Below, piece after piece: positions 7,954-15,313 of a stretch of 24,974 nt of DNA. A model generated the notes under the pieces. The model was not told the DNA's origin. It did no database searches and was given only the letters and a program-made list of their open reading frames with translations. The stretch's first letter is position 1; every line of letters starts with the position of its first letter. This stretch comes from a virus: IMG/VR virus record IMGVR_UViG_3300030451_003542, positions 1 through 24,974 of that record, one strand, 5' to 3'. Both the position numbers and the translations under genes were made by a program.

Positions 7954-8036
7954 TTCCTGATTTCTTTGCTGGAGTGTGCGTGGGAGTCTTTATGACTCTC
8001 TTCGCATACTTTGTTGTAATCAGTCAGGTGTGGTAG
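7950..8036 (+). CDS. 28-residue single-pass membrane miniprotein
   Basis: A short reading frame, ATG at 7950 and TAG at 8034-8036, encoding 28 residues that are almost entirely hydrophobic (MIPDFFAGVCVGV, then FMTLFAYFVVISQVW). It overlaps the previous stop by ATGA and ends exactly where the next ATG (8037) begins. Such tight packing and an uninterrupted TM-like sequence argue that it is real. Function is unknown; small membrane proteins of phages can inhibit host membrane enzymes or affect lysis. No strong Shine-Dalgarno is visible beyond GATGCGAG, so translational coupling is likely. Confidence 0.55.
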   Translation: MIPDFFAGVCVGVFMTLFAYFVVISQVW

Positions 8037-8498
8037 ATGATTATTGTGGATGTTGTGGGTGGTCTTAAAAAGGACCGTGAGCTTGCAAGTGAGATTATTT
8101 GGTGGTGCATGGATATGTTAATGCCTCGACACCGCTCTCTGGAGATCACGTTGGATTTCACTAAAACTTTCGAGGATGGTGCTCAGGGTTTTTGTTACCG
8201 TGGTGATGATGACCGTGACTATCATATTGATATCGACCATCGTTTGAGCCGGACTGTTTCAAAGAAAGAGTTCATCGAGTGTATCATGCACGAAATGGTA
8301 CATGTTTGGCAGGGTGCTACTGGTCGGATGAAAGATAAGTTCCGCGGTGGATACAAACAGATGTGGAAATGTAAGGATGGTAAATATCGGAACTACCTTA
8401 ATACCGAGTATGCAAAAAGGCCTTGGGAAACTGAGGCCTACAGGCTGCAGGGCCCGCTGACTGAAACATTTATGAAAGAGTATGGCTATGAACTATGA
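8037..8498 (+). CDS. HExxH zinc metallopeptidase, SprT-like
   Basis: A 153-residue protein with the zinc-peptidase motif HEMVHVWQ (H85, E86, H89). A plausible third ligand lies downstream in RPWETEAYRLQ. The region before the motif, ECIMHEMVHVWQ, and the small size fit SprT-like (SPRTN-type) proteins, which in eukaryotes cleave DNA-protein crosslinks. Phage homologues are common and mostly uncharacterised. A role in replication-fork or virion-protein processing is conceivable. The start directly abuts the preceding stop, and the 3' end overlaps the next gene by 11 bases. All residues expected for catalysis are present, so activity is likely, but the substrate is unknown. Confidence 0.75.
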   Translation: MIIVDVVGGLKKDRELASEIIWWCMDMLMPRHRSLEITLDFTKTFEDGAQGFCYRGDDDRDYHIDIDHRLSRTVSKKEFIECIMHEMVHVWQGATGRMKDKFRGGYKQMWKCKDGKYRNYLNTEYAKRPWETEAYRLQGPLTETFMKEYGYEL

Positions 8499-8700
8499 TA
8501 ATGCTGTAGATTTCCAAAATTCCGTTTCTCGTGAGATTGCAAAATTTCATTTAAAGCGTGTAGGAAAAACCTCCACGGACAATGAAATTGAAGAATGGTT
8601 ACACACAGCAAATATGTGTCTTTCAAGAGACGTGTTGGAAACCATGGTCAATGAGTACTGGGAATGGTATATGGGTGGAAAGGATTATAAATATATGTAA
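8488..8700 (+). CDS. small hypothetical protein
   Basis: A 70-residue protein, mostly helical, with no recognised domain. ATGs at 8482 and 8488 are both in frame. The second is preferred because GAAAGAG (8474-8480) is then 7 bases upstream. It overlaps the metallopeptidase gene by 11 bases and its C-terminal codons contain a late-promoter-like TATAAATA (8686-8693). It is the last gene of the early-type block. Confidence 0.6.
   Translation: MNYDNAVDFQNSVSREIAKFHLKRVGKTSTDNEIEEWLHTANMCLSRDVLETMVNEYWEWYMGGKDYKYM
8686..8693 (+). promoter_or_regulatory. T4-type late promoter box
   Basis: A perfect TATAAATA, the late -10 element recognised in T4 by gp55 with the gp45 clamp. It lies 28 bases before the ATG at 8722, at the boundary where the gene content changes from replication to late-type proteins. 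The predicted start is near 8700. Confidence 0.55.
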
Positions 8701-8709
8701 ATATATGTA
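8690..8709 (+). repeat. tandem 10-base duplication AATATATGTA
   Basis: Two exact copies of AATATATGTA (8690-8699 and 8700-8709). They span the stop codon of the previous gene and the predicted late transcript start. Replication slippage is a sufficient explanation. Confidence 0.6.
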
Positions 8710-8721
8710 AAAGGAAAAAAG

Positions 8722-9519
8722 ATGGTTGCAAAAACTGTAAATGAATTAATCGAAGATTCATATAATTCAGCAACAAAATCATTTTCCAAAAAATATCTCA
8801 TTGAGTCAGGAAGAACATCTGAAAGACAGGAAAATGGGTTTGTTGCTGCCATTACAGATGCAGTAATGATGAATGGCGATAAACCAATCACACTAAAAAC
8901 AAAAGATGCGACTATAAACGGCGTCATTAAGGCTGAAAAATATACAGGTAGACAAGCTTCCGGATCTGAGCCATATACTGATGTCCAGATATTTACCAGT
9001 CGAGGTATACTAAACATATCGATGAAAGGACCTACAGCACCATCGCTTGCAGGTGGTGGTCTCCGTGGCATAGAGGAAATTATACCTGGACTCGGAGCAA
9101 GGTTTTTTCGAGCTGCTTACGACAATCACATTAAAAAGAACAAACTAAAACCTGGTGAAAAAGTTCCAGATACCTTTGCGAAATTAAACGATAAAGATAA
9201 AAAATTATTGGTGATCGGTAATAAGGCCATGGGAGGCCCAATAGACTATATGTACATTGGACCCATGGAAGTTTCAGCAGATTATAAACAATCTACGTTA
9301 ACCGTAAACGGTAAGTTGATTGATTCAAAAACGTATTCAGATTCAAAGGATCTTTTTTTCCGTCTTCGAGCAAGAAGGGTAGACCAAACATTTGATCCAG
9401 AAGCATTAGATAGAAAAGGTATCCCAAAAATATATAGTAAATCACCATCAAGAGGTGACAGTGCTGGGCGATTGGTTGTGACAGATAAACCTGTTCGCGG
9501 CAAAGTTATTACTTTCTAG
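8722..9519 (+). CDS. putative PD-(D/E)xK-like protein, late-type block
   Basis: A 265-residue protein of unknown function. AAAAGGA lies 7 bases before the ATG and a late promoter box lies upstream. Residues E37 (in ERQENGFVAAITDAV), D87 (in PYTDVQIF) and S100-M101-K102 (NISMKG) are spaced like the E...D...(E/S)xK core of the restriction-endonuclease fold. A conserved-looking APSLAGGGLRGIEE loop follows. The neighbour at 9530 has the same arrangement (E101, D236, SLK 252-254), so the two may be distant relatives. The C-terminal half is beta-rich and unassigned. I recall related unannotated proteins in marine phages but no function. If the fold reading is right this is a DNA- or RNA-processing protein; a purely structural role remains possible. 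Confidence 0.7.
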   Translation: MVAKTVNELIEDSYNSATKSFSKKYLIESGRTSERQENGFVAAITDAVMMNGDKPITLKTKDATINGVIKAEKYTGRQASGSEPYTDVQIFTSRGILNISMKGPTAPSLAGGGLRGIEEIIPGLGARFFRAAYDNHIKKNKLKPGEKVPDTFAKLNDKDKKLLVIGNKAMGGPIDYMYIGPMEVSADYKQSTLTVNGKLIDSKTYSDSKDLFFRLRARRVDQTFDPEALDRKGIPKIYSKSPSRGDSAGRLVVTDKPVRGKVITF

Positions 9520-9529
9520 GATAAAAAAA

Positions 9530-10813
9530 ATGAAAACATTTAAAACATATTTAGAAGAAGCAGCAGAAGATGTTGAAAACACTCTGTCTTCTTTAAAAAA
9601 GTTAAAGTATGATGCCGCAGTAAAAAAAGGAAATAATATAACTGTAAAAACTTCTGATGATCGCGTAGAAGTACTTCAAAAAATTGCAAAGCAACTGAAA
9701 GGTGAATACCAAGATGCAAGTCAGAAGGGTGTAACTTCCTCTGCTGGTCGTACTGTTTTACCAAATGGTGTAAAAATTGAAGCGAAGGATAGTGGTGAAA
9801 ATAAATTGAGAAATAAAGGTGACATTGCAGAAGGTTTACTTGGTCTTGCATTATACACAAAGTTCCAAAACAGAGTTGGTGATGACATCAAAGATATATC
9901 AGCTGCTGATTTTACAGCATCACTCAATAATCTTCGAAAGGAAAAAACTCAGGCAGTTAAAAAGGGAGCAGTGTTATATCAAAAAGTAAATATTAAAGAT
10001 TTACGAAAGAATCAAGATACAGTAAATCTGACAATTATGTTACCACAACCATCGTATGAAGATCTATTAGATAAGTCCAAAGATAAGTTGATTATGAAAT
10101 TAGCTAGATCTGCAATCAACTATGCTAATTCCAGAAATGTAACAAGATATGCAAAATTCTTATATGTAAATAATTCTAAAAATGTTATCGATGTAAAATC
10201 AGAAGGAACACTTGATCAAAGCGGAACAAAAGTCGATCTAAAAGTCGTCGTAGACGGTCGTCTCTTGAAGAACTTGAACATATCATTGAAGTCAGGAACG
10301 AGTACAAAACAGTTTGGTCAGGTATTTGGTTACACAGGAAAACATCATACTGCTCTGTGGAAAAACTTAGGTCTTAATTATAGCAGAAAACAAAAAGAAC
10401 ATGATAATATGCTTTTAGATGATGATGGTATTGTTAAGGCTTTTCATTATTCGTACAAATGGGCTGCCAATGAGATCAATAAAAGACTAAAGAATGATAA
10501 ACAAGAATTTGCAATGCTAAAAACCATTGCAAAGATGGTTAACTTTTATGCTACTCGAAATGAAAAAAATGTAAAACTGGTTCACTTTAAAGACTCTGGC
10601 GATTATAGTGTTTTATCATTCGATAAGCTTGAAGATAAGTTAAAGAAAATAAAATTAGAAGCAGTATATCGAGATCTTACTCTACCAACTATAGATATTC
10701 AAGATTCAAAAACAAAAAAGAAACTCATTTCAATTAAAGGCAAAAGAGAACTTCGAGCTTATCGTAATTTGATTCAAAAAGAAAAACTACTCGAAGAGCT
10801 TTTGGAAGTCTGA
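9530..10813 (+). CDS. putative PD-(D/E)xK nuclease with T4-like capsid-targeting N-terminus
   Basis: A 427-residue lysine-rich protein. Its first residues, MKTFKTYLEEA, align position for position with the T4 internal-protein capsid-targeting peptide (MKTYQEFIAEA), which the prohead protease gp21 removes after E10. Here L8-E9-E10|A11 satisfies the LxE|A rule. The body shows E101 in GDIAEGLLGLALYTKF, D236 in KVDLKVVVDG and S252-L253-K254 in LNISLKSG, consistent with a PD-(D/E)xK nuclease core, followed by TKQFGQVFGY. I infer a nuclease packaged inside the capsid and possibly injected with the DNA. The gene is strongly AT-rich, follows the 8722 gene by 10 bases, and overlaps the next gene by TGATG. 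Confidence 0.75.
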   Translation: MKTFKTYLEEAAEDVENTLSSLKKLKYDAAVKKGNNITVKTSDDRVEVLQKIAKQLKGEYQDASQKGVTSSAGRTVLPNGVKIEAKDSGENKLRNKGDIAEGLLGLALYTKFQNRVGDDIKDISAADFTASLNNLRKEKTQAVKKGAVLYQKVNIKDLRKNQDTVNLTIMLPQPSYEDLLDKSKDKLIMKLARSAINYANSRNVTRYAKFLYVNNSKNVIDVKSEGTLDQSGTKVDLKVVVDGRLLKNLNISLKSGTSTKQFGQVFGYTGKHHTALWKNLGLNYSRKQKEHDNMLLDDDGIVKAFHYSYKWAANEINKRLKNDKQEFAMLKTIAKMVNFYATRNEKNVKLVHFKDSGDYSVLSFDKLEDKLKKIKLEAVYRDLTLPTIDIQDSKTKKKLISIKGKRELRAYRNLIQKEKLLEELLEV

Positions 10814-12042
10814 TGATCAAATTCAAAACATTCATCGTCGAAGAAAAGAACACTCATATGACTCACATCGAGGAGCTGATGTTCCTTGGAGGTGTCGATG
10901 GTACTCGTCAAGCAATTAACTTCCTTCGAGATCTACGTGATATGCTGAAGGGTAACGCATCGTCTGCTGTCGACATCACTGTGAAGTGGGATGGAGCACC
11001 TGCTGTATTTGCCGGAGTCGATCCTGAAGATAAAAAGTTCTTCGTTGCAAAGAAGGGTCTATTCGCTAAAACTCCTAAGATGTATAAGTCGAATGCTGAT
11101 ATCGACAAAGAACTCAAAGGTGACCTCGCCAAGAAATTCAAAGTAGCACTTGCTGAATTTTCTAAGCTTGGAATTAAATCTGGTGTATACCAGGGCGATA
11201 TGATGTTTACCAAGGGTGATGTAAAAACAGAAACCATAGACGGTCAGAAATACTACACGTTTCAGCCAAACACAATCGTGTATGCGGTACCTGTAAACAC
11301 ACCACTCGGAAAGAAAATTGCAAGGGCGAAGATAGGTGTTGTATGGCACACAACATATACTGGCAGTACGATTCAAAATATGAGTGCATCATTCGGTAAA
11401 CAGATTGCCAGCAAGTTTAGAGCACCCTCTACTATCTGGATGGACGATGCCACGTATCGAGATGTGTCAGGAAAGGCACTATTCAGTAAAAAAGAGTCTG
11501 CTGCATTTGATAAACTCTTGAGCAAAGCAGGCAAGTTATTTCGTACAGTCGACGGTGATGCGTTTAGAATGATTGTGAGTGACGATGAGCTGCGTCAGAA
11601 GACGATGACTTTTGTCAATACATACATCCGCAGAGGATCGGACTTTCCTGCATCTGGTACGATGGCTACGGGACTTGTCCAGTACCTTAATGATTGGTAT
11701 CAGAAAGAGATTGACAAAAAGAAAACCGAGAAGGCAAAAGAGCAATGGAAGCAGCGCCGTGATAATCTCGTTCAAAAAGTAGTTATGAATAAGAGTCAAC
11801 TCATTGCTATGTTTGATCTCATGAAGGTTTTGGTAGATGCAAAGGGTATGGTCATAGCACAGTTTGATAAGACACAAGAGCTTGATACTGTATTGAGAAC
11901 AGCAAAGGGCTTTCAAGTAACACGCCAAGAGGGTTTTGTGGCGATTGACAAATTGAAGGGTGGTGCTGTTAAATTAGTAGACCGTTTAGAGTTTAGTAAG
12001 GCTAATTTCTCTCCGGAGATCATCAAGGGTTGGCAAAAATAA
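10813..12042 (+). CDS. ligase-like nucleotidyltransferase family protein (KxDG motif)
   Basis: A 409-residue protein. VKWDGAPAVFAG places K58 in a K-x-D-G motif, the adenylated-lysine motif I of ATP-dependent DNA and RNA ligases and capping enzymes. KSGVYQGDMMF (124-132) resembles motif III (F/YxGE, here GD). KKFFVAKKGLFAK lies between them. I do not see convincing motifs IV and V, so activity is uncertain. I think the family is catalogued as DUF6267, from memory. The N-terminus MIKFKTFIVEEK resembles the capsid-targeting peptide of T4 internal proteins, with F4, F7, I8 and E10 aligned, though the residue after E10 is E rather than A, G or S. The gene is coupled to the preceding nuclease-like gene through TGATG. 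A packaged nucleic-acid or cofactor-modifying enzyme is my inference. Confidence 0.75.
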   Translation: MIKFKTFIVEEKNTHMTHIEELMFLGGVDGTRQAINFLRDLRDMLKGNASSAVDITVKWDGAPAVFAGVDPEDKKFFVAKKGLFAKTPKMYKSNADIDKELKGDLAKKFKVALAEFSKLGIKSGVYQGDMMFTKGDVKTETIDGQKYYTFQPNTIVYAVPVNTPLGKKIARAKIGVVWHTTYTGSTIQNMSASFGKQIASKFRAPSTIWMDDATYRDVSGKALFSKKESAAFDKLLSKAGKLFRTVDGDAFRMIVSDDELRQKTMTFVNTYIRRGSDFPASGTMATGLVQYLNDWYQKEIDKKKTEKAKEQWKQRRDNLVQKVVMNKSQLIAMFDLMKVLVDAKGMVIAQFDKTQELDTVLRTAKGFQVTRQEGFVAIDKLKGGAVKLVDRLEFSKANFSPEIIKGWQK

Positions 12043-12048
12043 ATTTTA

Positions 12049-12056
12049 TATAAATA
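12049..12056 (+). promoter_or_regulatory. T4-type late promoter box before the giant multidomain gene
   Basis: A perfect TATAAATA in the 64-base gap between genes, 50 bases before the ATG at 12107. The sequence continues as TAAAAAC, so the longer core ATAAATAATAAAA is shared with the boxes at 15754 and 20606. The predicted start is close to 12063, where a perfect hairpin begins. Confidence 0.7.
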
Positions 12057-12062
12057 ATAAAA

Positions 12063-12082
12063 ACTAACTGCTCCCAGTTAGT
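12063..12082 (+). promoter_or_regulatory. perfect 8-bp hairpin at the predicted 5' end of the late transcript
   Basis: ACTAACTG (12063-12070) and CAGTTAGT (12075-12082) form a perfect stem with a 4-base loop, CTCC. No T-run follows, so it is unlikely to be a terminator. It sits immediately downstream of a late box and 24 bases before the ATG, whose Shine-Dalgarno GAGGAG is left unpaired. A 5' hairpin that protects the mRNA from decay fits best. Confidence 0.6.
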
Positions 12083-12106
12083 CCACGGAAAACCTGAGGA
12101 GATAAA

Positions 12107-15100
12107 ATGTCAAAGATAGTCTTTACGTGGGGACGCATGAATCCCCCCACGGTCGGTCACCAAAAATTAGTAGACAAGGTCAAGTCCGAAGCTAAAAAAC
12201 TCGGTGCGATGGCTCATGTCTACATCTCGCACTCACAGGATAGTAAAAAGAATCCTCTCTCGTATGCGGACAAATTTGCTATTGCCCGAAAAGCTTTTGG
12301 TCCGATTGTCAAAAAATCAGAATCGAAGACCATAATTCAAGTCATGAAAGAGCTTGAAAAGATGGGACACACCGATGTGGTGCTTGTCGTCGGATCAGAT
12401 CGTGTAAGAGAATTTAAAACATTCCTGCCAAAATATAATGGTAAAGACTACAACTTCAAATCAATTAAGGTAGTGTCTGCTGGAGCAAGAGACCCTGATG
12501 CCGACGGTGTATCTGGTATGTCTGCATCTAAGATGCGCGCAGCTGCGCAGGCTGGCGATTATGCTTCATTTAAAAAAGGAACTCCAAAATCCATGTCGGA
12601 AAAAGAGAAAAAAGATATGTATGATAAAATTCGTTCAGTCATGGAAAAAGAAACAAACGAGTCCATCGAATGGGATGACAGTGACTTCGAGTTTACTGAT
12701 GATGAACTTGATGCATTTATTGAAATGACTGACTTGGAAGCTCTCGAGGAAGTAGTAGAGATTGACGAGGAGTATGGTGAATATCTCGAATTGCTTGGAG
12801 AAGAACGCAAACCTCTTACAGTACAGCAGAGAATGGCAATCGGCCGACGTATGAAGAGACTTGCTCCCCGTATCTCTCGCATGCGTAAAATACGAATGAA
12901 GAGAATGGCTGATAGACCGAGACTAGAGAAAAGAGCTCGTAAAGCTGCAATTAAGTTATTAAGAAAAAGATTTGCTGGTAAACAAGGTGAAAATTATGCA
13001 TCGTTGACACCTGCCGCAAAGATGCAAGTGGACAGGGTTATCCAGAAAAAAATGGCGGCGGTCGGCAGGATCTCCAAACGTCTTTTACCAAAAGTACGGA
13101 AGGCAGAGATGGAACGATTGAAGAATTTAAGAAAAGGTAAGTCTGAACCCACCAAAAAAGCGGTTCGTGAAGAATTCATCTGGGAAGAGGAAGACGAAAA
13201 AACAAACCAAAAGCTGATTACAATTTTAAGACAAGCCTTTACTGATCCTAAAGAAAGAAATCTTGTCATTCGAGCTTTAAAGGGTGGCGAAAGGTCACTA
13301 AAAAATCCAAAACTTCGGCCATTTGTGCTGAAACTATTAACACGACTGCTTGATGCCACACAAGATGATCCCAGCATGCTAGCGAAGATGAGAGACAAGC
13401 TACGAAGAATGAGTCAGGCTGACAATTTAAAGGAAAGAGAAGATCCTGATATCGGTCACCGTAAGGGTAGCCAACCAGCGCAGTATCATACCGGATTGAG
13501 TAAGTCTACTAAAAAAAGGCGTGATGCTCATTTTAGAAAATATGCTGAGAAACCTGGTGATAAAAATAAGAAAGACTCAGATGCGAACTACAAACCTGCT
13601 CCAGGCGATGCCAGGGCAAAAACAAAGCCGTCAATTCACACAAAGAAATACAAGCAAATGTATGGCGAAGATGATCCATGTTGGGATACTCACAAACAAG
13701 TGGGTATGAAAAAGAAAGGAAATCGTATGGTCCCGAATTGTGTACCAAAAGAAGATTTAAATGCATCATTCGAGAAATTTCTCGAAGAAGAATATATTGA
13801 AGAAAAGATTGCGGGTCTTGTCAAAAAATCAGAGAAGTCAGGCATCCCATACGGCATCCTCAAACAGGTGTATAACCGAGGCATGGCTGCGTGGAAGTCG
13901 GGCCACAGACCGGGTGCAACACCACAGCAGTGGGCGTTTGCTCGAGTTAACTCTTTCATCACCAAAGGATCTGGTACATGGGGTAAGGCCGATAAGGATC
14001 TTGCCGCAAAGGTACGCGGATCGAAAGCTCGTAAGGAATCACTTGACAAAGAGGATGAGCCAAAGGTTAAAGAAATCATCAAGAAGTTGAAGGGTGCAAG
14101 TAAGGCTCATGCTGGTCAAGCGAAAGACTTAGAAAAGGCCGTAAAAGAAGATGCGGTTAAAGATGCAAAAGATGACATTAAACGAGAAAAAGAAATTGAT
14201 AAGCGTAAGCATGATGCGATGCTTGATAGAGCTCGGTTACAGAAAGCGAAGATGAAAAACCGAATGACGGAAGCGGAGCATAGCGACGAAATCGAAGTTG
14301 ACGGTTATCAGACAAAGAACTTTCATATGTGTGGCTCGGCTCAAAAGGTCATGAAGAAACTTGCAGGCAAGGAGGGAGCCAAGGAACTCACTCAGATGCA
14401 AGACAAGTTTTACGGTCTTGAAAAGCAGATTATGAACAATGGATCCGCAGATAAAAAACAAAAAGCAACGGCACGTATGATGCATGACCGAATCATGGCA
14501 AAGGCAAAGCAGGTCGGACTCGACGATGAGATTGGCGGATACATGAAGATGCACATTGATTCTATCGAGAAGGGCAAACCGAAGTTAGGGTTTGGTCGTA
14601 CAGATATTAAGGAATCGATTGACGAAAAGTTTGAATCGCTTTTTCTTGAAGAGCCAAGAGTGCCAAGAAAGCCGGGGCAGCCGGCTGGCTCTGATAAACA
14701 CTCCGATCTTTACACAGACGAAAATCCAAAAGATACAATTCACGGACTGAAATTTGCTACTGTGAAGGATGCGGAAGCAAGTGTAAAAAAGATAAAATCG
14801 TCAGGACGTAAACACGCACACAAAATTCAAGCAGCGATTGCTATGGAACAGAGAGCAAGAGTTGCCGGTAAGAAAAGTGCGGCTGCTGTCTATCGTGCAT
14901 ACATAAATGCAATGAAAAAGAAAACGAAACAGATGCGGAAAGAAGAGTATGGTGCCGGCGAGGAGGGCACAGATAAACTTGTGAAGAAATACAAAAAAGA
15001 TACTCCCAATGAAGATTGCACATGCTTCGATCATGTTATCTCCGAGGCTGAGTATAAAGGGCGTAAGGTCACTCTCAACGATCCGATACGGTCAAACGAC

Positions 15101-15313
15101 GGTAAGAAAAAATTCTATGTATATGTGAAAAATGAAAAGGGTAATATTGTAAAGGTCGGATTCGGAGATCCAAATATGGAGATCAAACGAGACGATCCAG
15201 GCCGCCGTAAAAACTTTAGGGCACGTCACAACTGTGATAATCCAGGACCAAAATGGAAAGCAAGGTACTGGAGTTGTTATCAGTGGCGAGCCGGTGCGAA
15301 GGTTGATAACTGA
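12107..15313 (+). CDS. giant multidomain protein with N-terminal nucleotidylyltransferase; possible polyprotein
   Basis: A 1068-residue protein. Residues 1-170 form a cytidylyltransferase-like Rossmann domain: GRMNPPTVGH (T15-x-G17-H18, the HxGH-type motif), VVLVVGSDRV, and GMSASKMR (S139-R144), equivalent to the ISxxxxR motif. Acidic linkers then alternate with very basic modules: a K/R-rich module (about 235-350), a STKKRRDAHFRKYAEKPGD module (about 455-520), a CWDTHKQVGMKKKGNRMVPN zinc-finger-sized piece (about 527-545), a GIPYGILKQVYNRGM...GHRPGATPQQW module (579-640), a CGSAQKVMKKLAG helical module (about 740-830), a KPGQPAGSDKHSDLYTDENP module (about 855-950) and a C-terminal RARHNCDNPGPKWKARYW module. 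Linkers carry CTS-like or LxE-like sites: FEKFLEEE (555-562), FESLFLEEP (842-850), ISEA (978-981), MTEA (720-723). Several modules recur in other marine phage proteins, from memory. GAGGAG precedes the ATG. Confidence 0.85.
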   Translation: MSKIVFTWGRMNPPTVGHQKLVDKVKSEAKKLGAMAHVYISHSQDSKKNPLSYADKFAIARKAFGPIVKKSESKTIIQVMKELEKMGHTDVVLVVGSDRVREFKTFLPKYNGKDYNFKSIKVVSAGARDPDADGVSGMSASKMRAAAQAGDYASFKKGTPKSMSEKEKKDMYDKIRSVMEKETNESIEWDDSDFEFTDDELDAFIEMTDLEALEEVVEIDEEYGEYLELLGEERKPLTVQQRMAIGRRMKRLAPRISRMRKIRMKRMADRPRLEKRARKAAIKLLRKRFAGKQGENYASLTPAAKMQVDRVIQKKMAAVGRISKRLLPKVRKAEMERLKNLRKGKSEPTKKAVREEFIWEEEDEKTNQKLITILRQAFTDPKERNLVIRALKGGERSLKNPKLRPFVLKLLTRLLDATQDDPSMLAKMRDKLRRMSQADNLKEREDPDIGHRKGSQPAQYHTGLSKSTKKRRDAHFRKYAEKPGDKNKKDSDANYKPAPGDARAKTKPSIHTKKYKQMYGEDDPCWDTHKQVGMKKKGNRMVPNCVPKEDLNASFEKFLEEEYIEEKIAGLVKKSEKSGIPYGILKQVYNRGMAAWKSGHRPGATPQQWAFARVNSFITKGSGTWGKADKDLAAKVRGSKARKESLDKEDEPKVKEIIKKLKGASKAHAGQAKDLEKAVKEDAVKDAKDDIKREKEIDKRKHDAMLDRARLQKAKMKNRMTEAEHSDEIEVDGYQTKNFHMCGSAQKVMKKLAGKEGAKELTQMQDKFYGLEKQIMNNGSADKKQKATARMMHDRIMAKAKQVGLDDEIGGYMKMHIDSIEKGKPKLGFGRTDIKESIDEKFESLFLEEPRVPRKPGQPAGSDKHSDLYTDENPKDTIHGLKFATVKDAEASVKKIKSSGRKHAHKIQAAIAMEQRARVAGKKSAAAVYRAYINAMKKKTKQMRKEEYGAGEEGTDKLVKKYKKDTPNEDCTCFDHVISEAEYKGRKVTLNDPIRSNDGKKKFYVYVKNEKGNIVKVGFGDPNMEIKRDDPGRRKNFRARHNCDNPGPKWKARYWSCYQWRAGAKVDN

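Noticed and set aside
12063-12082. Hairpin read as a terminator of the 8722-12042 operon
   Set aside because: No T-run follows the stem, and it lies downstream of a late promoter box rather than directly after a stop.
13690-14082. Long open frames on the minus strand opposite the giant gene (and others, for example 2232-2591 and 11536-11928)
   Set aside because: They lie opposite clear + strand genes, lack ribosome-binding sites and show no recognisable protein features.
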